Shown here piece after piece: positions 22,307-33,769 of a stretch of DNA of 64,000 bases. Positions within the stretch are counted from its first letter, which is position 1. Each line of letters begins with the position of its first letter. The notes under the pieces were generated by a model. The model ran no database searches and was not told the origin of the DNA. It was given only the letters and a program-made list of their open reading frames with translations. A program made the position numbers and the translations under genes. Origin of the DNA: Xylogone sp. PMI_703 (taxonomy: Eukaryota > Ascomycota > Leotiomycetes); assembly GCA_021399445.1 (NCBI GenBank), contig JAJTUQ010000003.1, positions 868,001-932,000 of the forward strand, read 5' to 3'.

Positions 22307-24116
22307 ATGAGCTCTAAGATGGTGCACCCCTCGGAACAAAAGGGGCCAGGGAAGGAGAATGCTCTCCAAACAGTGCCGTCAATTGATCATGGCATCGTTG
22401 GAAAAGAGATTTATGACAAGGGGATAGATGATGCATTGGTCTTTACTGCTGAGCACCATGTCGGCCCTATCACTCCAGAAGAGGATCGCAAGATGCTCCG
22501 CAAGATTGACCGGCACATGTTACCTATGGTATGCTTCCTTGCATAGTTCTCACGGCCTTGTACTCAGCCAGTTGATCTGTTTCTTAGCTTATTATCACTT
22601 ATTCCTTGAAATTCTTAGATCAGCAAGCCATGTCATATTCCTCCAACTTCAACCTTCTGGAAGATATGGTACGTCTCTTTATGATTACCCCATTATATCA
22701 GATCTAGCTTGCTAAAACTACCACAGCACTTGACTTTGAACCAATATAGTTGGGCATCCGGCTCCATAATTAATCTCGGTATGCCTATCTTTCAATGCCA
22801 TATAAAGCGTGATAGATGGAAGGAATACTAACGTAGCCTTTGAAGCAATCGTGGTTTTCCAGCCCATTGCTGCCAGAATCATGCAGATTGTCCCTCTTGG
22901 ATTATTCGTCTCAATTTCTGTAATGGCCTGGGGCGCTCTTCTAATGTGTACAGCTGCGGCCCGTTCATTCGCCGCCATCGCTGTACTCCGTACTCTCCTA
23001 GGTTTCGCCGAAGCTGGCATCACTCCAGCCATGGTATTGATGATTTCTATGTGGTATAAGAGAGATGGTGAGCAACCGGGGCGCCAGGGTAGTTGGTTTA
23101 TTGGCAATGCAATTGCGGTACGTCTCGTTACAGCCCGATATATGTATAAAGACTACCCTAATAAATTGTAGCAAATGGTTGGTGGGCTTATCGGTTATGG
23201 TGTTGGTCAGATCCATAGTAGTCTAAATGTTGGACCTTGGATCTGGTTCTTTATTATCGTTGGTGGTGTTACACTTTGCTGGGGAATCGCCTTATTATTC
23301 ATTATGCCAAATAGCCCGATGACAGCAAAGTTTCTTACACCTCGGGAGAGAGCGGTAGCCGTTGAGCGTCTTCGAGAGAATCACACCGGTATAATTAACC
23401 ACCAGTGGAAGTGGGCTCAATTCCGCGAGTGTATACTGGACCTGAACATATGGATGTACTGCATCTTGGTTTTCCTTAGTGCCATTCCATCCGGTGGAGT
23501 CGCCTCATTCGGGAATATCGTTATCAAAGGTTTTGGATTTAGCGCACTCAATACAACTCTGTTGACTATTCCACTTGGAGCAGTACAGACAATCTCGCTT
23601 TTAATAAGCGGATGGATTAATAGCCGCTTCACCAATATCCGTTTCCTGGTGTCTTCTGCCTCTCAGATTCCTGCCTTGATTGGAGCAGTACTTCTCATGA
23701 CACTCCCACAGTCCAATTCCGGAGGACGCCTAGCTGCTTATTACATCATCCAGACACATACCGTCAACAACGTCATGACTTACTCAATCTTCTCTGGTAA
23801 CACATCCGGATTCACCAAGAAAGTCACTGGTTCAGCCATGATGTTCATATCAACCTCCGTAGGATTGATCGTCGGGCCCCAACTATTTATTGCCAGCGAG
23901 GCTCCTACTTATCACACAGCATTCAACGCCGCAATCAGTTGTTTTGCTATCCTAGTTGCACTACCATTTGCGATTATGGCATATTCAACGTGGTTAAATT
24001 ATAAGAAGACCAAGGCCCTGGGGAATGCGCCGCCGATGACCGCTGAGGAGCTGGCTCAAGAAGGGTTAATGGATTTGACAGACCAACAACAGCCTCATTT
24101 CCGTTACGTCTATTAA
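22307..24116 (+). CDS. MFS permease, anion:cation symporter (ACS/Dal5-like) family
   Basis: Five exons (22307-22528, 22588-22668, 22727-22778, 22837-23117, 23172-24116; 1581 nt) encode 526 residues. The N-terminal stretch EDRKMLRKIDRHMLPM leads into TM1 (LIITYSLKFLDQQAMSYSSN). TM2 onward shows QYSWASGSIINLAFEAIVVF, then RTLLGFAEAGITPAMVLMIS, WYKRDGEQPGRQGSWF and the later GNTSGFTKKVTGSAMMFI. These match Dal5/allantoate/nicotinate-type permeases that import small organic anions by proton symport. Using the acceptor at 22587 removes an apparent break in TM1. It is adjacent to the imidase-like and monooxygenase genes, so it is likely the uptake system for their substrate (inference). Confidence 0.93.
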
Positions 24117-24948
24117 TCTTTTGGGTAGCCACAGATAGGTCGGTTTGGTGAATTGAATAAGTTAAACTAAGCTTAAGCCCAATCAAAGACTATTTAAAAC
24201 TAGGATAAATCTTGCCATACAGTTATATATGGCTCGGATTATAAGCGTTTGTGTCGTTGTATTATTGACCTATATCAGGTTGACTTCGTTCTTTAGAAGT
24301 TCCTGGACACATATTATCCCACTTGATTAAGGGTGGCAGAGTTCAGGCACCTAAATATTCGGAAAGCCTCCGAAGTGCTCTGAACCTCGGGCTGAACCGA
24401 GATCTTGTGGCATTGGCGTGGGTAGGATCGGGAACGATTGAAACGTAGACATGCATCCACACAGTCTAGTAACCTAGCCCTCACATACAGATTCCCACAT
24501 GCTGCTTTCGATCTCTGGCACGAAGAACTTAGAGAGAAATTTCGCCATATGAGCTTAGCTGAATTTGCCTATTCAAACAGCACAGCAAAGTTATTCAAAA
24601 TGAGATAATCTGACCGACTTTACCTTTCCGGGAATAGCATTGCTTTCTTCCATTTAATCGCTCCCCCCTGTCCGCGTTGCCCTCGTTCTCTTTACGTTGG
24701 CGAGACTGGACAAATAATAATGACGGGCCTTACTTGATGATTAAGGGGGGTCAGCTTACTTGAATACCATATACACGGATTATTGACGGAGTGCTACAAC
24801 CGATCACACATTTATTAGCTTGACCTCGAAATATTTAAGTATCTAAAGTACTCTGACCCCAAGCTATTGTATCATAGCAGTAATAAGAGACAGCTACTCC
24901 GGCATACTAACACTTCATTTCACAACTGCAGTTATATCCGAACGCATC
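24117..24948. promoter_or_regulatory. Promoter region of FAD monooxygenase B
   Basis: About 830 bp with no gene. It holds the CTCGG-N6-CCGAG palindrome at 24386-24401. Confidence 0.4.
24386..24401. promoter_or_regulatory. Candidate zinc-cluster palindrome CTCGG-N6-CCGAG
   Basis: Perfect 5-bp arms around GCTGAA, containing CGG-N6-CCG, the spacing read by yeast Ppr1 and related fungal regulators. It lies about 550 bp upstream of FAD monooxygenase B. Confidence 0.4.
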
Positions 24949-26645
24949 ATGAACGTTGAACTACCCGAGATAGAGGTACGTTAATCCTTCGTCGGTCTAA
25001 TCAGTACATTGGTCGTTCTGCCTTTTGCTTACCAGGCCGTACCTTCACTGGCAGATCCCAGACTATCCTTCAGGATCATACAATTTTATACGCCGACTAC
25101 GAGGTATAAAGGAACCAGCCTCCACATCAGCGCTATGTGCCCATTTGTTTGAAGATAAAGCAGCTATCACAGCCTCAAGTACAGCCAGTAGCGAAGATGG
25201 TAGGCTACAGCAAAAGCTAAATATAGTTATTATTGGTGCTGGTGTTGGAGGCCTCTCGAATTCAATTGCTCTAAGACGGATGGGCCACAATGTTAACGTT
25301 TATGAACAGGCTAACGCATTGAGTGAGGTAAGATTATCCTTTCAATAGACAAGACCTTATTGTTAAATTATATAGATCGGAGCTGGAATTCAAATCCCTC
25401 CAAATTCTGCACGGATCCTCCATTCCTGGGGTCTCAAGTCTGCGCTCGAACGCCGGTCTGTCGTTCCGAAGGCAATTCTCTGGAAGCGCTGGGAAAATGG
25501 CTCGATAATTGGTCGAGCGAACCTGAATCCGGAAAGCGAACAGAGATTTGGGTCACCTTACTATGTGACACATCGGGCTCATCTTCATGAGGCTCTGCAT
25601 TCTAGGACTCAAGACCTTGGCGTCCCTATTTGGCTACAGAAAAAAGTGAAATTATACAATGAATTAGAGGGGTCAGTAACATTTGAGGATGGAGAAGTTG
25701 TCAAAGCAGACTTGATTGTTGCAGCGGATGGTAAGTCAGTTCTGGTAAAGGAAAAGTCTCGATAGATATTCTGACTACCGTTAAAACCAAAGGACTAAAA
25801 TCGCTCGCCAGGAGTGAAATAAACGGTACAAAAGACAAGGGGCCATTTGGTCATGGTTTAGCAGCGTATCGAGCAACGGTTGACATTGCTGATATCGAAG
25901 CGGATCCTTTAACAAAGCCAATTGCGGAGAGCCGAAGCCTCCATCTATGGTACTTTTTTATCATGATTTCTCACAAAAGAAAAAAATGTCGCTAACCTTC
26001 ATATCCAGGGTAGGAGATGACCGCCATGTCATGAGTTACGCCATCGCTGGTGGGGAGTCGTACAATCTTGTTCTCACTCATCCGTACGACAATATTGATA
26101 AAGAACACACTCCCATGTCTGAGATCCTCCAAAAGATGAGAAGCCATTATAATGGTTGGGATCCAGTTTTGTGCCGGCTTCTTGAGATGGTCACATCAAC
26201 CGTAGAATGGCCCATAAATCAAATCAACATTCCTGAAAACTGGGCATCAAAATCTTCCAAAATCGTACTGTCTGGCGATGCAGCACATGCTATGGTGCCT
26301 TATATGGCACTTGGAGCTGCTATGGCAGTTGAAGACGCGGCGGCTCTTGCCGCATCACTCAAACATGTCAAAGATTCTGAAAGGGATCTCCCAAATGCAA
26401 TTTCCAAATGGATTGAAGCGCGCAAGCCCCGCGTACAGCTTGCACATGCAGCTAGCTATGGACACGGCTTAATGTTACATATTCCTGATGGTCCTGTACA
26501 GCAGGCTCGTGATGATGCGATGAGGCCAGAGGTCGAAGGTTTGCCTGTCAAGGAAAGCCCTAATCAATGGACTGATCCAACTTTGACACAATGGGCATAC
26601 GGCCATGATCCAGTTGCTGAAGTTGAGAGACTATGGCATCAATAA
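24949..26645 (+). CDS. FAD-dependent aromatic-ring monooxygenase, copy B
   Basis: A multi-exon flavoprotein. The dinucleotide motif is in IVIIGAGVGGLSNSIALRR, then NPESEQRFGSPYYV and RAHLHEALHSR. The DG motif is split by an intron (LIVAAD|GLKS), and the GD motif is KIVLSGDAAHAMVPYMALGA. The C-terminal helix contains YGHDPVAEVERLWHQ. Splice sites downstream of 25290 are clear (introns near 25329-25375, 25730-25790 and 25950-26010). The 5' end is not settled: an ATG at 24949 with a GTACGT donor at 24976 is likely exon 1, but joining it to the FAD motif needs a further intron ending near 25202. A substrate-binding paralogue of copy A, it probably acts in the same catabolic route on a different intermediate (inference). 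Confidence 0.88.
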
Positions 26646-26879
26646 AATTTGAGATGAATAATCATAATTACTGCAAATCACACCGATTTTATAGTATGTT
26701 GAAATTCCTTATGTAATATTTTAACTATTCAATTCCAGCTCTACGCAAGTCAGCTGAAACGACTATCACTGAACAAGACATATTATTTGTGCTGAATAGG
26801 CCACATCCTAGCTATTTATGGTACTCTATTTGAATATTTAACCTCCATTTTCATCTAAAAAAGTTTCCAGGTTGTATAT

Positions 26880-29759
26880 TCACAGTCCTTCAAGCATCTC
26901 AGAAAAGTCTTCATACTCGCCGGCTAATAAATCAGCGGGTAATGATTCCAACCAAGTGAAATCCTGCATCTGCATTTGCATTTGCATTAGAGGTGTCTGT
27001 GTCCCATTCGCAAAATTATCTCCCATTTCAATGTTACCCTGTTGATGTTGTTCAGAAAGAAATGTAAGAGTCGCTTGCATTGAGTTGCTCCCACTAGCCT
27101 CATTTTGTTGTTGGAGGCTACTCTTCTCCGTGACCTCTGATCGTTGTCGCAGGATAGGATCAACTGATAACATTTGCCCATGAGAATTATCTAAATAACT
27201 CTGCCCGGAATCATTCATATTATTGTTGGATTGCGCCTGAGTATTTCCCGTATCAGCGGTGTTTTTAACGGTCTCATCCGTGATAAAAACTTCGCCATTT
27301 ATTAATTCAAGGGCCGCAAGACATCTAGTAGCACTGGAGCTCAGCTGGGAGAGATGTCGGAGGACTTCTAGAGACCGAAGCCATCCTTCAGAGAGTCTCT
27401 TTTGGGGAATATCGCCCCTAATATAACTGTAAACTCGCGCAGGTATCAATGCCGTGGCAGCGGCTAAAGAGATATGTGTCATTAGTTACTGTACTCAAAG
27501 GATTCAAAGCTGAAATAATAGTGAGCTGGTTATAATTGATACTTACTATAGATGACTACAATAACTATCAGCAAAAGCTTCTCAAAAACGGGCCTACGCA
27601 TTTGACACTTACAAAATACCTCATACCACCATGCTGGCAAAGGTTCAACAATTGGAGCGCAATCAAAGTTCTGATTTTCGAATATGATATCGATCATCTC
27701 AAGAGCACTTCGAATACATTTCCGAGCGCCAATTAGTCCCATGGCCAGAGGCAGCCATTCTTCCGGTGCTGGGAGACTAAGTGCTTTGCTACGAATCTCA
27801 TGGACCAACAGGAGCGAGAGAATAGGACGGAATAAGAGGATCTGAACTTGTAAGCAACGGAGCCTGAGGATATTCGCCTGTCTTGAGAATATCGACTCGT
27901 CAGATTTACCAGTTGGAGCGGAACAAATCTTGAGGCCCTTCGGGACAGCGCTGTACCACTCGCTGATAGATGTATCTATTTTCACAATTGTGTTGAAATC
28001 AAGTTTATGAAGCTTTTCTAGTGCAGACGGTGAGACTCCTGACGATATTACATCTTCGTTCCGGTACATAGTTGATAATGTTTCGTGAGTAATAATGTAG
28101 AGCTTCAACGACTGTAAAAAGAATTCATTCTTTGACATTGCCCCAGCAGGCTGAGAGTGTTCTTTTCTTGCATCACTGGACAAGTATTCATCGTCAATGG
28201 CTTGCGGAAATGGTACGCCTAGAGCATCGCATTTGGAGATCATCATAGGTCTGCCTAACGTCATTGAAACCATACGATCCATGAAGACACACCCATGCCA
28301 TAGGCGCCTTGCAAGCTCTCGATCCAGCTGGCAAAGGCTGGCAGTGGTTCGTTTCATATGCAAACCTAAGCCCTGACTAATTCTAATAGCTAAACCGATG
28401 ACTACCCAGCATCGATGTGGCCATTCCGTGCTTTGGAGGTACTGGCCCATAAGGAGAAGGCTTTGCACAAGTTCAAGAGAGCCGCCTCCAATAACGTTGA
28501 ACTGCAATAGCTGCACCGCTCTTTTGTAAAATATGGCAGCCGCTGCAGCCATCTCGTCAGGAGCATCACGCTTCTTAATCTGACAGGAGAGAGCAAAGAT
28601 CAAATTCATAATACAGTACAGTAATCTCTGCTCTCCCTCTCCATCTTCACCAGTCCATACTGCTTGGTATGATCGCATAAACCTGTCTCGGATTAAGAAG
28701 GGGTAAAGAATATGTATTTCATGGAAGTAAGTCTTTATCATGTCATCTGCAGCACGTCGTGGAGGAAGCGCAAACATCTGGGCAATAGACTGACTATGCT
28801 GGCTATGCTTGGAGCCTGGCCGAGGTAATAATGGATCGTTATGGAATGGCACCATTGTATGCCCGTGGATAGATGAAGAGAGCCGAGCAGCCATGGCATT
28901 TTTAACCTGTTCCATAAAGCTAGCAGCACTGGAACTCGTCTCCAGGTAGCTATGTTCTGTAGCTCCAATGTTCCCCATACCATCAACACCTTCGATGTCT
29001 TCATAGCGATTTTCTAGATGCAGCGCACCTGCATCTCTCCTTTCCCTCTCCTCGGTAACATTTAAAGTCGGAGGTGCCACAAGTTCAGGGGAAGGCGAGT
29101 GATTCCTAGAATTTGACTTTTGCGTATCTTCGGTAGACTCCTTGAATAGCTCTCGACCCTTCAACAGGAATTTAGCATGATCAAACGCAACTGAAAGAGA
29201 GGTATCACAAGGCTTATCTCACTGGTGACCAAGGTTCATTCTCGGGTAATATCTTATCTGAGGTGATCTGGGAATCATTATGCGATCCTTGAGACGCCGG
29301 ATCTCTTTCTGTCTGCAGAGCCTCGAGCTCCTGGATGCGGTTCTGCAGGCGGACCACATACCTAGTATCTCTACTTCAGTCTCTTGCATACACGAACGAG
29401 TTTGAACGAGTTTGAATCTTACTCAGGAGATATTCCAACCGGCCAGCGATCAGGATAGACACAATTGACGTGGGCTTTACGACGACGACGACATGCTCCG
29501 CACACTATTAGAATGACGAACCGGGCATGTATTAGCACCTAAAGACGAGAGCTAGCGCTCTAAACAGAAGAACAAACCAACCCGGCAAGACTCCATCACA
29601 GCGGACTTTACGGTACCGACACGCTTCGCATGCCAGTGTTCCCTTGGGCCGCTTTGAGCTGGACTCTTGAGTCCTCCTTGTTTGCATCCTTCGGGATGGG
29701 CCGACCTCGGAGCTACGCCGTTCTTTCACAGAGGTCTCAGGCTGCCTGGAAGTCTCCAT
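26880..29759 (-). CDS. Zn2Cys6 transcription factor with microexon
   Basis: A regulator at the edge of the catabolic genes. The cluster is split by an intron: LACEACRYRKVRCDG, then VCGACRRRRKAHVNC. It is followed by a short coiled-coil linker (VVRLQNRIQELEALQTER). The Fungal_trans region includes ADDMIKTYFHEIHILYPFL, ELARRLWHGCVFMDRMVSM and LGRPMMISKCD. Near the 3' end an 18-nt exon (27547-27564) reconstructs WWYEVFFIVVIYTAATAL, the conserved end of this domain, and avoids two apparent stops. The C-terminus is Gln/Met-rich with a repeated MQ dipeptide, then acidic (LAGEYEDFSEMLEGL), a plausible activation domain. As the only Zn2Cys6 gene directly abutting FAD monooxygenase B, it is a good candidate pathway regulator (inference). 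Confidence 0.9.
27547..27564 (-). other. 18-nt microexon
   Basis: Flanked by a GATAG acceptor and a GTAAGT donor. Inclusion restores the conserved VFFIVVIYTAAT segment of the Fungal_trans domain in frame. Confidence 0.65.
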
Positions 29760-30479
29760 AATATCCCGCGTTTGACGACTGGGTGTACGGGACAGAAAGC
29801 ATATGGAAATGAACGTAATAATTCAATAAATGCCCACGAAGTGATGTTCTATTTGATGGAGAGTGTCAATATGTTAAACCTCTACAGCAGCAAGTCCAGT
29901 CCTGCATAATATATCGGGAATCCCGAGCAATCTCCCCGCAGTTTACATAATTAATACTCAGTTTCACCCGGCTGTGGGAAGATCCTCGGGTCTGTTCCGC
30001 TGCCCGTTCCTGTCCACCTCGTCTCACCTAATTAACAAGTGGCGTCCTTAGGACACGTGTGAAAGCTGGGGAAGCTGCTTCATTCGAACTGTTTTAAAGT
30101 GAATCCCGTTGACTTTGTCCATTACCGACTCGGTATCATCTCTGCCAGAACTCCGTGTAAGGCCTCAGTCTCTGCCGGTATATGGAAGATCCAACCATTC
30201 TTTCTTCGGAGCTGTCTGCTTCGGTGGCATTTCCCTCCTAGTCTACTACTGGCTGAGTATTGCCGTGCAAGTCCCTTTGAGGAGTCCCGAATACTTCCCT
30301 TTCAGGTCACCGCCTCCGCCATAGGGAGAATTAGGCCCATGATGTCAGCTTTCAGCTTCTCTGCCTGGTTTCAGGCGACAGCATAGTACACCTCACGGTA
30401 ATGCTTAGCATTACTCTCCCAAACCGACCTCATAGCATCTCTGGTTTTAATCATCATTTTTACAAACATACTGTGTATA
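29760..30479. other. Divergent intergenic region
   Basis: About 720 bp between the Zn2Cys6 gene (minus) and the SGNH-like gene (plus). Some pyrimidine-rich stretches; no gene recognised. Confidence 0.45.
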
Positions 30480-31406
30480 ATGGGGCGAAAAATAAACACT
30501 TCGCGGTTCTACTATGAGTGGAAAGGGCATACCATTTCTGATCTCTCCGCGTTTCGTACCATGACTCTTTCTCTCAGACCCGATAAGCCCATCATATATC
30601 TAGCCGGCGACTCTTCTCTTGACAACAAATATTGGGTGCCATCCAGTGGCCCCGGTGGTGAACCTCTACCCGTGGATGTGCCCGAAATCTATCATGCTAC
30701 GCTTCAAAAGCCTTATCCCAAGCCCGATGTTGCTTTCTGGCTGAATCATTTCCTCGGCGACCGTGCAACTGCGCTCAATTTGGCAGTTGAAGCCTCGATG
30801 CTACGAGAACGCGATAACGATCTCCTGGAACATGATGAATTTATTAGGGATAATATCAGCCCCAACGATATCCTCATTGTGTCGGTCGGCGCCAACGACA
30901 TTGCCTTGAAGCCGACGTTTGCGACCGTCCGTCACATGTTGCAGCTTGCCTGGTTAACGTCACGTAACTCTCTCCAGAAAGGAAGCACGTGGGCCCTAGG
31001 TTACTTCACAAATATGTTCAAGGATCAAATTCAATCCTACGTTTCCAGGCTAGTTGAGCAGCATAAGCCTCGTGCAGTCATCGTTTGTATGATCTACTAC
31101 CCCCTAGAAGCAGATGCATCAAGCCAGCAAAGTTGGGCAGATTTGCCGTTGAAGATACTGGGGTATGACAGTTTCCCTGGCCAACTACAGACTACTATTA
31201 TGAAGATTTACGAAATCGCGACAGAGAAGATACAGATTCCAGGAGTAGATGTTCTATCATGTGCGCTTTTCGAGTCTTTGGACGGGAAAACCGAAGACGA
31301 CTATGTCGCCAGGGTCGAGCCAAGTGTAGAAGGAGGCCGTAAAATGGCTCTGCAATTAATGAGTATCATAGACTCCTTAATTACACCGGTAGATACACGA
31401 GCGTGA
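30480..31406 (+). CDS. SGNH/GDSL-hydrolase-like protein lacking the canonical block V histidine
   Basis: An intronless 308-residue protein. Block I is IIYLAGDSSLDNKYW with the nucleophile Ser of the GDS motif (about residue 44), and block III is VSVGANDIALKP with the conserved Asn. Where a standard GDSL esterase has DxxHP, this protein has VEPSVEGGRKMA, so the catalytic Asp/His pair is not evident. There is no signal peptide or membrane span, so it is likely cytosolic. The motif order and length fit an uncharacterised SGNH-like group in fungi and protists. Activity, if any, may use a different base. I infer no pathway from the neighbours. Confidence 0.8.
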   Translation: MGRKINTSRFYYEWKGHTISDLSAFRTMTLSLRPDKPIIYLAGDSSLDNKYWVPSSGPGGEPLPVDVPEIYHATLQKPYPKPDVAFWLNHFLGDRATALNLAVEASMLRERDNDLLEHDEFIRDNISPNDILIVSVGANDIALKPTFATVRHMLQLAWLTSRNSLQKGSTWALGYFTNMFKDQIQSYVSRLVEQHKPRAVIVCMIYYPLEADASSQQSWADLPLKILGYDSFPGQLQTTIMKIYEIATEKIQIPGVDVLSCALFESLDGKTEDDYVARVEPSVEGGRKMALQLMSIIDSLITPVDTRA

Positions 31407-31530
31407 AGTGTTAGATTATAGCAAGTGTCTAGACTAAAAAGGTATAACAATCTTGTAACTATGCGGTAGCTGGAGGTATGGAACTGGTTGGGTAAGTTCC
31501 TTTCCTGAACGTTTCTGCTTCGCAATCTAA

Positions 31531-33271
31531 CTAGTTACTCAGAGGGCTCCGGGCTCTAATATCATGTCCTTTCAGATATATCCAGATCGGCAATGGAATC
31601 CCGATCACAATGCTTAATCCGCCGAGAAGTGAATACGTTCCACCAAGGCCCATAGCACTGATCATCTGAGGAGCAAATAGAGGAATGGCAAATGCCAATA
31701 ATGATCGAAGTATAGATGCTGCAGCGAGCGCTGAAGCCGCATAATGGAATGCATCGACAATGTAGAGCTGCATGGGCAACAAGATGGACATCATACCAAA
31801 TCCAAAAATTGCTGAACCAAGCACCGGGAGGATCCAATGAGTGTGTGCATCTGCTGTCCACCCAAACCAGAATAGGCCGATAGGGACAGCGACAGACCCG
31901 ATGAACATACCCGGCATGCGAAATTCGGGCTGAGCTTTGCCGTCATTTTTCTCGGTCAGCTACAAGTGGGATCTTTAGTCACATCAATCTCAGTTACTGG
32001 GGCTGGCGCAACTATTTACCTTCAGATATATGCGGTTACCCACTAGGCCTCCAACAATTGTTGCAGTTATCTCTCCTAGGCCTCCTGCAATGTATGTCAA
32101 TCCTGTGGCACCAGGCTTAAAGCCATATATCTCGCCAAATATAGAGGGGAAACTAGTGAAAAACATATTCAGGTAGCCATATACCCTATTGTCAAATTAG
32201 TAATTTTGGACATGATCAAAATAGACAGAGATCTTACAATGCGCCGTAGAAGCTCAAAATAAGGCAGATATAACTCCTCGTAAGCAACACAAATGGGCGG
32301 GCTGCTGACTCCCAAACATGATTCCATTTTTTATTTTTTGAAGTCTGCATGCCCTCGCCATCTGGCTCATTATCAGTCCCGGACTCTATCATGTATTTCC
32401 CTCTGATAGTGTCGTGATAGGTCTCTGGTAAAAAGACAAAGCTCAGCACAGTTGCGACTCCGGAGAGAGCTGAAGTCAACACAAATCCGTATTTAAATCC
32501 AACAGTCTGTGCAATATATCCCCCTATCACAGGTCCTGTCGGAGGGCCGAGCAATAGTCCTAGCCCATAGATGGCCGTTGCAGGCGCTCGATCCTTTTCC
32601 TCATAGAGGTCAGCAATAACCGCACCGGCAATAGAGATAGGAGTAGACGCGCCGATACCAGCTAGAAATCGAAAAGCAATTAAGCCACCTGAGCTAGGCG
32701 CAAATATGCAGGCGATATTGAATGCCGTGAAGAATAGAGATGAGAAGTTGATAACCCATCGTCTGCCGTATAATTCGGATATGGGCCCCAGAAACATTGG
32801 GCCAATGGCCCAGGCCACGAGATATATCGTCAGAGTAAGAGCTAAGGTGGTTGGCGAGTCGATGTGGAAATGCTGTCCAATCTCTGGAAGAGAGGGCGCC
32901 ATTACTGAGCTGGCTAATGGTCTGTAAATAGTGTAAGCACATACACAAGAAACCAAAGTATATGGGTGCTTGGGAAATGATTGCAATATTGAACCAAACG
33001 TACGATACAAATGCTTGAAATGATACAAGTCCTGGGAATGGCGGATTAGCTGTCTCCTTTACGTATTGGAGATTGTAAACTCACCGACTACGGTCATCTT
33101 CCTATTATTAGACCAGTTGAGGGGATTATATTTTGATACTCCCCAGTCATTGTTTGAAGAATTTCCTTGCTCAACTGTTGTTTGATCCGTCATGTCTTTC
33201 AGGGTTGCTAATTGTAACATATCTGTTGACTCCTTATTTTCAGCCATGCTGTGAGGTTGCAATAGTTGCAT
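31531..33271 (-). CDS. MFS transporter, DHA1 family (Flr1/Tpo-like)
   Basis: A multi-exon 12-TM carrier. The cytosolic tail ends with YNPLNWSNNRKMTVVG, the usual PxNWS entry to TM1. Splicing out an intron with a GTACGT donor just upstream of 32930 gives LVSFQAFVSPLASSVMAPSL. Motif A is GPISELYGRRW, and TM4-5 has GIGASTPISIAGAVIADLYE and LLLGPPTGPVIGGYIAQTVG. Further introns near 32185-32235 and 31962-32020 join YGYLNMFFTSFPSIFGEIYG and NRIYLKLTEKND. The second half ends with IPLPIWIYLKGHDIRARSP. An alternative start is the methionine at 33247. The gene is divergent from the Zn2Cys6 gene at 33770. Drug or toxin efflux is the family norm; the substrate is unknown. Confidence 0.9.
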
Positions 33272-33769
33272 CTCCTTTTTCCTGAAATTTTGGCTCCAAC
33301 CAAAGACTATAGATAGATAAATAATGGTTTAAATAGTAATAGGAACCCAAACCCGATTTTAAAGGAGCAACTTGGCACACTATACCGGTAGAATAGATGA
33401 TTTAATATCTTTAAATATGTGGAACGGTTTATCTTTGATCTATATTTGAATTACTCTTTGTAATCATCCTATGGATATTCCTTCAGAATCTACGAATCAC
33501 GGAAGAAAAAGCATTCCTCCCGACTTCTTCGAGTAATGGTTGAGGTATATTGTCAGTTTTTGAAGTTGATTTGCCCAAAGGGGATACTGTGAGATGCCCA
33601 AACAGGCTTAGCCCAACTCTCTCACATCAACTGCGCCATTCTAAATGAGGCTAGATTACCGACGGGCCTTTGAGCTATCTTCCAGGAGTCCACTTCCTCA
33701 GTAAATACTCCTTCTTCGTGTAGCTGAGCAGTTCAAAAAGGAGCATTGCCTTTATTGATAATCATTCAA
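33272..33769. promoter_or_regulatory. Divergent promoter, MFS transporter / Zn2Cys6 regulator
   Basis: 498-bp AT-rich spacer between head-to-head genes, a typical layout for a regulator and the efflux pump it controls. No clear CGG palindrome seen. Confidence 0.4.

Noticed and set aside
22529..22587. Apparent stop/frameshift in the first TM of the ACS permease
   Set aside because: A 59-nt intron with acceptor at 22587 gives an in-frame LIITYSLKFLDQQAMSY segment that fits the family.
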